NCBI GenBank assembly: GCA_947561585.1
Contig: CANNZV010000936.1
Coordinates: 62,001-126,000, forward strand
DNA from: Caprella mutica
Lineage: Eukaryota; Arthropoda; Malacostraca; Amphipoda; Caprellidae
DNA length: 64,000 bases
Direction of reading: 5' to 3'
The notes under the pieces are model-generated. The model searched no databases, had not been told where the DNA came from, and saw only the letters and a program-made list of their open reading frames with translations. The stretch's first letter is position 1. The number at the start of each line of letters is the position of its first letter. This document shows, in pieces, positions 12,101 through 24,100 of the stretch. A program made the translations under genes and the position numbers.

Positions 12101-15100
12101 TAACACTTAAAACTTTAATGAATATTAACGTCACGCCAATTACATGAAGAGTTAAGCATTACAGCTGCTACTGAACTGGAACAGAAGGAAAAATGACTTC
12201 TAGCCAAGAGTTAATGAAGTACAAATCTAAGAGGAAAATGAAGAGGTGATGGTAAATGAAGCCTTGGTAGCATAATAATAAACTAGCATATTGACCTCAA
12301 ACAATTTAGAGCAAGAACTAAAGAAAATATTGTCACAGTTAGTGCAAGGATTCAAGAATAGTCACAAAGTGAAAGGAAGATGGAAGCAGAACTGGAAATA
12401 AATCGAGAAAGCATTCAATAAATTTTAAAGAATGATCTTCATTTGAATGAAACTTACAGCTCTCAAATAATGATGAAGAAGATTGCAATTTTGTCAAAGG
12501 ATTGGGTAATCATCTGGTGCAGCATTAGTTCTAGCAGAGTTTATGGCCCATATTTTTTTCAAGATCATGACAAAAATGCAAGCACAGTAACACCAACGTA
12601 TATTGAAATGTTAAACATAACGTTGACGGAGCAACATCACACACCTCATTGCGAGCACAAAATTGACTAACAAATTGATTTGGAACCCACATCCAGAGCT
12701 GGGCGCGCGAACCTTTTTATAGGTTCCGAATCCGAACCTGAATCTTCGTCGATTTTGGGTTCCGAACCTCCGTATAGCGAACCCAATTTGGAAAAGTTTG
12801 GTCCGAACATTTGTTCCGAACCAAACATTTAGTCCGAACATTTGTAAGCTAACCTCTGATTTTTTAGGTATATATTTTATATCTAAAAATTAAGAAAAAT
12901 AAAAGTGAACTACAGTCTACACATTTATATTCGGCCCTTTTACTAACTTATGCTTCCAAGGCTATTAGGACAACCTATAAAAAAACAGTTTTTCAACAAG
13001 ATACTAACTATTTGTCAGAAACAAGTTACAACGAGAAGGTTTCACTCTATGTTAAAAAAACACGTGTCTTATTTATAAACCTACGTTACTGTATTTTTAC
13101 AAGTTGTTAGTTTTTGTACTAAACTAATGTGTACCAAATTTCAAGTAAAAATATTGAATATATAAGGAGAAATAAATACATAGCTATATAAGAGATTGGC
13201 AACTGAGTGAGCTGAACTGTTATTGGATGGAGTGTGAACCAATCACAGCTCGTGCATTTGTCTCTACTACATAAAACGTGGACACATTCTTGCGTAATGG
13301 GTAACCAATCTGTTTTTCTACGTTGCCACACGTCACTAAAGTACAATTAATTCCATAATTTACGCTGATTTACGCCGATACGTAAATATTTAAATTTTGA
13401 ATTAAAAAACATAGTTGGTATTTATGTTGCAACAAAGTGAAGAAAGGCCAGTAAATTTAAAGAAATGACATGAAATATATAAAGTAATTAAAAAAATATA
13501 TGCCTATAAAACATACGTCAAATTCATTAGGGTTAATATAATAAATTTATATATTTATAATAACTGTGACTTCATATGACTACATTATAGAGGATTTGCA
13601 CTGGTAGAACTGTTATTTCATGAAATACAACTAATTTATAGAATTTACTAAATAGGAAAAAGAAATTCATAGAAAACTTACGAATATTTGTGTAGACTAA
13701 CCTAAATATGTTCACTATAGAGGTAAGTTCGCTATACCGGATTTTACTATTCAGCGTGATTCACTATACAGGAGTTCACAATAAGGGAGTTCCACTGTAC
13801 TTACTATACTTAATAAGTTAGTATCATTGAGTATGACTGAATGAGCATTAAGTATCTTTAAAGTTCCCCTCCAGTCTCCACTCCAATACGTAGTTTAAGT
13901 TATTCTGAATTTTCTTCTGACCTCCGAATTTCATGCAAAGAAAAAATAAGACCAACTCTGTCGTCATAACAATGCAAGACAATGTATCCATATTGAAGTA
14001 TCCAATTATCTAATTAAATAAGTTTTAAGTTTTTACTATTAGTTTTCAATTTTTCATTTATATTATAACATTTTTGATTAATTCTATCTAGAGAACTGAT
14101 GATATAAAAACTTTTTGCATTTTGTTTGAATATGAAAGTACTATAGATACCGTATTATGCTATTTTTGCTTGCTTAACTTTTTCTTCTATTCAATATATT
14201 AGAAAAGTCAGACAGTGAAGATTACTGTGAATATTTCTCAAAGTTATTTATATTATAACTTATATACATATAATATTATAATACCTATATATAAATTATA
14301 ATCAATTCAATTGTAAAGCGAATACTCGATTCTAAATTATCTGTTCAGCCTAATTACTTAGCCGTCAAAAGTTAGCTCATTTGAGTCATTTCAATATTTT
14401 TTCTTTTAAAAACCTTCATTTGATATTTAGTATTTCATACATTATTAAAAGCAAAAGAAAAAATTATCATTCAAAATAAAAGTAACAAGACACGAAACAA
14501 ATTATATTTATAAGATGTTATTGTACGAAGCTTGGTGTGCGCAATTATTTTCGCACATATTTGATCTCGCTAAGCCGCTATAAGAGTTGCAGTTAACTGA
14601 TTATAGTGAAATATTCACCCTTATGTACTCAAACACACTCTTGCATCTAATGCCTGGAAAGATCTCTGATATATTCCTAATATTATTATAGATTTGAATA
14701 AATGCTCATAATATGAGTATATTACCATTTATCACCTTCGTTTTTGTCTAATCGTATGTTTATGCGAAAAATTAAACGATTGAAAAGACAGCTTTAAAAT
14801 CGTTCTTGAACTTAAGTTATTATTATTTTTCCATGAGGACTGGTTAGCCAACGGCTAAGGTACTAGGGTAGGGTGTTATGTAATGTTACCTAATATATAC
14901 GTTTACTTTGTTTATAACCTCACCTATAGTTCTACATATTTCAAGGAATTTTAATTGAGATTTGAGGGAACATGAACCGTTATTAAAGAATTAACTTGTT
15001 AAGATTATTATAAAACTTACCGCTATTCAAGAAAGGATGAATAACGTAATGGAAGAAGAGCGGGGAAAGACGCATGTTCTTCGCTTCAGTGTTAAGCAGA

Positions 15101-18100
15101 AACCTAGGTATATAATAGTAGCCGAGAGGTACGGTACATGTTCAGAACGTAAAATAATTAAATGAACAGTTCAGTTTTCCCCGGTTACGGAGGTTCGGAC
15201 TTGCGAAAAAGACGTTCCGAACACTGAAGTCCGAACCGTTTTTGAAGAGGTTCCGAATCCGAATGTCCGAACCCATTTTCCAGTCCGAACCGGTTCGCGA
15301 ATAAAGGTTCGCGAACATTCGTGCGGAACGCCCAGCTCTGCCCACATCATCCCTCAACGAATGGATTTCCCTTTGCCAGTCACTTTATTGTTTGAGGGTA
15401 TACAAAGGAGAATGTTTACTGAACAAAGCCAGATACTTTTGAAAACAACAAGAATATTGTCAATTATCCAAGAAGTTACTTAATCAAGGAATAAAGATAT
15501 CCTTGGTGTGATGATAGCGAATTTTGAGAAACATATAAATTTGTGAATTGAGCGACAGGGAGGGGATCTGAGCAGTTGTTATAGACTAAATAAATCTTGA
15601 AAATATACTCTATTGTGTGGTTTATATTTCATCTTTCTAAGTGAACTAATTTTTGAGTTAAAACGTTTACTTTCATCCCTCTTTTTTTGTGTCACCCTGT
15701 ATGAAAGAGTACACATGTGCTCTAATATATGAAAGAGTACACATGTGCTCTAATATATGAAAGAGTACACATGTGCTCTAATATATGAAAGAGTACACAT
15801 GTGCTCTAATACATGAAAGAGCACACATGTGCTCTAATATATGAAAGAGTACACATGTGCTCTAATATATGAAAGAGTACACATGTGCTCTAATATATGA
15901 AAGAGTACACATGTGCTCTAATACATGAAAGAGCACACATGTGCTCTAATATATGAAAGAGTACACATGTGCTCTAATATATGAAAGAGTACACATGTGC
16001 TCTAATATATGAAAGAGTACACATGTGCTCTAATATATGAAAGAGTACACATGTGCTCTAATATATGAAAGAGTACACATGTGCTTTAACATATGAAAGA
16101 GTACACATGTGCTCTAATATATGAAAGAGTACACATGTGCTCTAATATATGAAAGAGTACACATGTGCTCTAATACATGAAAGAGCACACATGTGCTCTA
16201 ATATATGAAAGAGTACACATGTGCTCTAATATATGAAAGAGTACACATGTGCTCTAATATATGAAAGAGTACACATGTGCTCTAATATATGAAAGAGTAC
16301 ACATGTGCTCTAATATATGAAAGAGTACACATGTGCTTTAACATATGAAAGAGTACACATGTGCTCTAATATATGAAAGAGTACACATGTGCTCTAATAT
16401 ATGAAAGAGTACACATGTGCTCTAATATATGAAAGAGTACACATGTGCTCTAATATATGAAAGAGTACACATGTGCTCTAATATATGAAAGAGTACACAT
16501 GTGCTCTAATATATGAAAGAGTACACATGTGCTCTAACATATGAAAGAATACACATGTGCTCTAACATATGGAAGAGTACCCATGTGCTCTAATATATGA
16601 AAGAGTACACATGTGCTCTAATATATGAAAGAGTACACATGTGCTCTAATATATGAAAGAGTACACATGTGCTCTAATACATTAAAGAGTACACATGTGC
16701 TCTAGCATATGAAAGAGTACACATGTGCTCTAATATATGAAAGAGTACACATATGCTCTAATATATGAAAGAGTACACATGTGCTCTAATATATGAAAGA
16801 GTACACATGTGCTCTAATATATGAAAGAGTACACATGTGCTCTAATATATGAAAGAGTACACATGTGCTCTAGCATATGAAAGAGTACACATGTGCTTTA
16901 ATATATGAAAGAGTACACATGTGCTCTAACATATGAAAGAGTACACATATGCTCTAACATATGAAAGAGTACACATGTGCTCTAATATATGAAAGAGTAC
17001 ACATGTGCTCTAATATATGAAAGAGTACACATGTGCTCTAATATATGAAAGAGTACACATGTGCTCTAATACATGAAAGAGTACACATGTGCTCTAATAC
17101 ATGAAAGAGTACACATGTGCTCTAATACATGAAAGAGTACACATGTGCTCTAGTATATGAAAGAGTGCACATGTGCTCTAATATATGAAGAGTACACATG
17201 TGCTCTAATATATGAAAGAGTACACATGTGCTCTAATATATGAAAGAGTACACATGTGCTCTAATATATGAAAGAGTACACATGTGCTCTAATATATGAA
17301 AGAGTACACATGTGCTCTAATATACGAAAGAGTACACATGTGCTCTAATATACGAAAGAGTACACATGTGCTCTAATATACGAAAGAGTACACATGTGCT
17401 CTAATATACAAAAGAGTACACATGTGCTCTAATATATGAAAGAGTACACATGTGCTCTAATATATGAAAGAGTACACATGTGCTCTAATATATGAAAGAA
17501 TTAAAACGAAAATATCTCAAAAAATAACAAGCGCCAAATACATCACTCGAAAGTGGACAAATAAGTAAGACAATTATATACCTAATGGAATCAATATCAT
17601 ACCATCTTATTTCTTCAGTGTATAAGTCACCATAGAGTGGAGGGTTAAATGTTAGAATATAAAAATGAATGCAGTAAACACTTCTTCAGTTCCTACTCTA
17701 AAATAAAGCATTAAATTTGTAAGCTATATACACAGTACAGAGAATATATAGCTAGTATCCCAGAGCTATAGGGGGGATATTACGCGTGTCCCGGTATGCT
17801 GTGACGTCACATGTCAACAATGGTGCGTTCGTTTGTACGTACAGTACAAACACAAAAGATGGCTGCAACACACCCAACTTTTGTTAAATAACGTTTTCGG
17901 TGATATTTTTTTTAATTCCACATTACCGCATGCTATTATCCAATCTTTATAGTCATACGGACGAAAATTAAAAAATGACTGTTGATGAAATTGCTACTGG
18001 TCTTTTTACACCCAAAATAGTAACAAATTTTTAGTCTTGAAGAAGACGATTTATTCAAGATAATTAGATCATTAGTCAGATCGGTCGCGTTGGCCGCCAT

Positions 18101-21100
18101 CTTAATTCTCTATTCCACGTGACCCACAGCAATTCTGTTTACTATGACGTGACCTCTTGTTTACATACATGACGTCACAGCCTACCCAGAATAAATTTGA
18201 ATAATACATGTAACTCGGGTACTATACTATTCTGTTTACTATGCTATATACTTCATTTAGAAGAATCTTTGAGTGATTTACTATTTAGTAAATATTTGAG
18301 TAAAAGGAAGAGAATAAATGTATACTCTAAGTTATGTAAAATAAATGCTTTGAGTGATCATGGGGGAAATTAATAATTTATGAATTAATCATTAAAATGT
18401 TCTGTTACCACCGATAGCATATTTATTTAAAATCAGCTTTACTTATTGTAAATGAAAGCCAGTATTCAGCAGTGGAATTAAACTAGAAATCATTTTTCTA
18501 TAAGTATATTAACCATGTTTCTTTACTGGTTTGGTAGAACTGTTTCGTACATCTTTATATTACTATTGTTATATTTCTTGTGTTTATATGTTTCCTTGTG
18601 ATTGAGATAAAAAGACCTAAGCACTAATATAGCGTTGATAAAAAGATAACAGGATATGTCTCTATCAAGTAAGTACAAGTTGCTAGTTACTATTCACTGC
18701 ACACTTCTGCTAAGTGTGATTATTTTATCAATGGAGTTCTTTACTTTGCTGTAGTATACTTCTAATCTCATTTGTAACTCTTTATTTACACTCCTATCAC
18801 GTTAACTACGTACTGGTACACATTAGTACCACTATGTATATTACTAATAGATGTACAAATATTAACAACTGTCAATATATTAAACCTAAAATAAACTGTG
18901 ACAATGTGAACCACTTTATACCTCTGTTTCATCATACAGACAACATCACTAGGTACCTACACACAGAGATACACAGATCCTCTGTCTATCGTCGGACATG
19001 TGAAACAGAAGCAATAACATTAACTAGTAATTTTTTGGTTAGGCTAGACTGCGTCTTGGGAACACATGGTCAGCATACTAAGCATACATTTTGATTGTTT
19101 TATTTGGTAGCTACAATCCTCATTATAATATCAGAGCTGGAATAAGCTTTTTATTATCCAAATAGAGACTCATTATTAACTAGATGAGGGGCACCCTCAG
19201 AGCGCATACCTCCACCGCCTCTTATAAATGATTTTGACCTAAAACCTGTTTGCTCTCAACATCTGACCAAATTGTTCTTGGACAATGACCAAATATCCAA
19301 GGGGAATTTGGTTGACTACTTTTTGAGTTATGCGATTATCAAGATGACAAATAAAGAAATGCCAGGTAAAACATAATCTACCACATTCTGCAAAGGTAAT
19401 TATGTTCCATTATAAACTTTTCATTGAAATATTAGATGTGGTTCAAAGAACAATTATTCTATATTAAATCATATGAAAAAAATACAGTTTTAATGCTTTT
19501 GTAATTCAAACTATAAAAAATTGTCTCTACCATGTTATTCTATTAATACTAGTGCAGCTACTTGTACAAGTTATACTAGTGTACTTGTACAAGTTATACT
19601 AGTGTGCTTGTACAAGTTATACTAGTGTACTTGTACAAGTTACACTAGTGTACTTGTACAAGTTATACTAGTGTACTTGTACAAGTTACACTAGTGTACT
19701 TGTACAAGTTATACTAGTGTACTTGTACAAGTTATACAAGTGTACTTGTACAAGTTATACTAGTGTACTTGTACAAGTTATACTAGTGTACTTGTACAAG
19801 CTATACTAGTGTACTTGTACAAGCTATACTAGTGTACTTGTACAAGCTATACTAGTGTACTTGTACAAGTTATACTAGTGTACTTGTACAAGTTACACTA
19901 GTGTACTTGTACAAGTTATACTAGTGTACTTGTACAAGTTATACTAGTGTACTTGTACAAGTTATACTAGTGAACTTGTACAAGTTATACTAGTGTACTT
20001 GTACAAGTTATACTAGTGTACTTGTACAAGTTATACTAGTGTACTTGTACAAGTTATACTAGTGAACTTGTACAAGTTATACTAGTGTACTTGTACAAGT
20101 TATACTAGTGTACTTGTACAAGCTACACTAGTGTACTTGTATTACAATAGTGTACTTGCATTACACTAGTGTACTTGCATTACACTAGAGTACTTGCATT
20201 ACACTAGTGTACTTGCATTACACTAGTGTACTTGCATTACACTAGTGTACTTGCATTACACTAGTGTACTTGCATTACACTAGTGTACTTGCATTACACT
20301 AGTGTACTTGCATTACATTAGTGTACTTGTATTACACTAGTGTACTTGCATTACACTAGTGTACTTGCATTACATTAGTGTACTTGCATTACATTAGTGT
20401 ACTTGTATTACACTAGTGTACTTGTATTACACTAGTGTACTTGCATTACATAAGTGTACTTGTATTACACTAGTGTACTTGTATTACACTAGTGTACTTG
20501 CATTACACTAGTGTACTTGCATTACACTAGTGTACTTGCATTACACTAGTGTACTTGCATTACACTAGTGTACTTGCATTACACTAGTGTACTTGCATTA
20601 CATTAGTGTACTTGTATTACACTAGTGTACTTGCATTACACTAGTGTACTTGCATTACACTAGTGTACTTGCATTACATTAGTGTACTTGCATTACATTA
20701 GTGTACTTGTATTACACTAGTGTACTTGTATTACACTAGTGTACTTGCATTACACTAGTGTACTTGCATTACATAAGTGTACTTGTATTACACTAGTGTA
20801 CTTGTATTACACTAGTGTACTTGTATCACACTAGTGTACTTGCATTACACTAGTGTACTTGCATTACACTAGTGTACTTGTATTACACTAATGTACTTGT
20901 ATTACACTAGTGTACTTGCATTACACTAGTGTACTTGCATTACACTAGTGTACTTGCATTACACTAGTGTAGCTGTACTATTAGTCTGTAACAGATGTCA
21001 TTAAATTTAAAATATGAAGTAAAATCATTTCACCTGAAAATGAAATCATAAAAAATGGGTAAATTATTCACTATGCACATAAACCAAAAGCAACCAAATA

Positions 21101-24100
21101 GCTACATTTAGCACAAAAATATCACTGCCTCATTAATTTTGGAAGTTCAAACTTCATCTTCAGCACGAGTGTTAGGTATTCTTAACATTTGTCAGAATGG
21201 GATATTGAGGAAAGATTCTTCCTAGAGTAAAACTCTTGAGTTACGACGTTCTGAAGTAGGAAATGCACTCGAGTTATGAAGTACTTTTCTATGTTGAAAA
21301 TATAGAAAATGATATACCTCATGAACTGCATCATAGTTATACCTTGATGACCATAGTTTTCTATGATTTTAATCATAGAAAACTATCTAGTGTAGCTACA
21401 AAAGATATGAAGTAGCTTTAAGTTATGAAGAAACTAATACTTCTTAGCTATCTCAGAAATTTCACTGTATTAACAAAAGTGTACTCAGTAAAAGAAAACA
21501 CTGATATCATTGTAAACATTCCTAAAATCAAGACTGTGATGTAGTCAGCTGCATTAGTATTACTGTAAGATCTGCTTACTTCTACCCATGGCTTAACACT
21601 TCAACTGCGGCGTGACCCACAGCAGTTAAAGTTTTCAAAAAGTGTTATAGCTAACTGGGGTATTAGCGAAATAGAAGTAAGACCATATGAAAAAGTATTA
21701 AATACCTATTAGTTAACTTTTTAAATTTAACCTACAAATAGCATTTTTCTTGTGTCCAGAACTGTCCGTCTTTTGAACTCTTTTAAACATGTTTTCAAAA
21801 GACGCATGAGTGCCCATATAACATAAGAGTTAATGATATTTTAGGATAATGACGCACATCAAAAAGACACTAGTGTGCAGGGACCTAAGGTCAATCTCAA
21901 TTTTCTATTAATCAATTTCAATCTGGAAGTAGACTTACTTTGGATTGTTGACATTCTGGATGGCGTAAGTGAGTTGAGAGCCTTTGATGACATTACTTGG
22001 ATCATCTTCATCCAAACAGAGGCCGTCCTTGGGACATGGCACGTGTCTCACAAAATCTTCAACTCCTTTGTCGTGACAGCGAGCATCGTACGCTTGCTCC
22101 ATTACGTCCTGCATTGAAACAACCATTTTTTTATTCCATAAAAGTTTGATGTTTTCCTATTAAAAAGAACTCAGAAATTAATTAATTCATAATCCAATTA
22201 ATTAGACAAAAGATCTGAATAATTATAAATCAAAATATTTATATATTTTAGTAGTGTCTTAATGTCTGCTTCAGTCATATTGTGACTATTTCGCTGACAT
22301 CAAAAGGAAATTAAATACAAGGGACTAGAAGAAACAGTTAGAAAGGAAAGTGGCTCAATGAACAAAGTCACCTACCACCATCAGTGACAATGCTCATGGA
22401 TGCAGAAAAGCTACTCTATGAATGCAATTTTTACCAAGGAATGTGACAAAAAGGGACCAAAGCACCAGTGGCTGCACTCACGAATGGAAGAGGAAAATGA
22501 AGAGGTGATAGTAAATGAAGCCTAAGAGTCTACCTAACACAAAATCTAAGACCTCGTAGTTGAAGAGCATAACCCTAGTGCTATCCTCCAAAACTGCACA
22601 TAGCATTAAAAAATGATAAACATGGTAAAATTAAAAAAGACAATCCATAATCCAAATTACAACAGTTCAGGGCCCAAGGGACACCACCCCCCTTATCTTT
22701 CATTCACCACAGATAGCTTCAGGATAGAGCCACAGGGGACTATATCAAAATAGTTGGTCAGTGTGAGCAGAGGTTGACTTCAATCAATTTTTATACTAAT
22801 AGTTAGCTAATCTGTTCAGTGAACTTGGTAGCATAATAATTAATTAGCATATTAACCTCAAACATTTTAGAGCAGGTAACATCCAGGTCTTCCTCCTCAA
22901 CAGCTCCATTGGAATAAAAGCTGAAGAATAATTGCCTCGGAAGCAGAACCAAAACAAGTTCTTGTCCCTGAAAATAAACAAAAATAATAAGAATAAAAAA
23001 AATAAGAAATATATTAGGGTTGTAGCCACCAAACTATATCAGTACTCATTATATCGGTCATTTTCAGGCATCGAATCGGAAAAAAATTTATCTCCTTGAC
23101 ATTCAATTTTTAAATAAAACAAATAATTTAAAATTATCAGTGTATCTGTATCGGTAATTTGGTATATTACCAATACCAAGTATTATTACCAATACATAGC
23201 TAGCTACCAAGTATTGGTACTCATATTGAAATTAACTATGATATTTTTCATAAAGAAACTTAAAAAACAAATGAAGTTTTAAGATATCAGAAGAACCAAA
23301 AAAATTGTAGAAAAGGGACATGGGGAAAGTTTGAGTAAATGGACGGTACCACATTTCCAATCATATAAGAATAAGTATATAATAATTAGCTATCATTTAA
23401 TTTCTATTTCAATTGGTATCCATGGTGATGAAAACACTAATTATTATTTATATTTTATTAAATGTTCAAAAATGATGAACCGTCTGACAACTCGTAACTT
23501 ACCCCAGCCAACAGTGTAAAAATGTGACCTTGCCAGTAAGTATTTGAAACATTCTAGTGAATTTGATATTGAGAATTATGAAATGAATAAGCTTGAAAAT
23601 GATAAAAGATAGAAGAAATACATATCAGATGCAATAAAAATTGAAGATTTGGAGTCTTCACAGTTTTACAAATATATGAAATAATTTATATTTATATCTC
23701 TGTCTGATGTGAAAATATGTTTTAGTAACGAGTCAAACATTTTCTACAGTTTGTTTTGAAGTGCATAGAGCACTCCAAACAAAGTCCTGAATTTTCAAAC
23801 TTCCTAAAATTTAGAAGATACAAGATGGTGTGCAGAGTAACTACTCAAAAAAAACTGCATGTAGCTACTTGAATATTATTTAAAATGCATATTAATAATA
23901 GAGTAAAAAGAAGATGACAAAAGGTTGTTATAAAATTATATAAAAATGAGTTATTTGTTTTGTCAACTGTAGCAGCTATAATGTAAGGATATTATATATC
24001 ATACCTTTCATTAACTATCATTACCTAGTTTCTTTTTCTTAAAATTGGAACAGTACTGACCTGCTTTGTATTAGAAGTAACATTGCCATAAATATACCCT

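Larger units (their letters stand above)
10587..15703 (+). mobile_element. Degenerate mariner-type transposon, expanded and interrupted
   Basis: ATACAGGGTG at 10588-10597 and its complement CACCCTGTAT at 15694-15703 form short inverted ends. A transposase fragment lies at 12443-12670, and a possible C-terminal remnant near 15515-15600 shows an ERQGGD-like stretch. Between them are a 21-bp array, a 29-bp array and a complete hAT insertion, which explain the inflated length. I infer one original element; the parts could also come from more than one. Confidence 0.45.

Noticed and set aside
12611..12841. Minus-strand frame of 76 codons with GTNVRTKLF and FGTQNRRRFRFGFG
   Set aside because: It lies in the GTCCGAAC-rich subterminal repeats of the hAT element.
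18834..19094. 86-codon plus-strand frame
   Set aside because: No domain, no compositional difference from the flanks, and it lies in an intron of the minus-strand gene.
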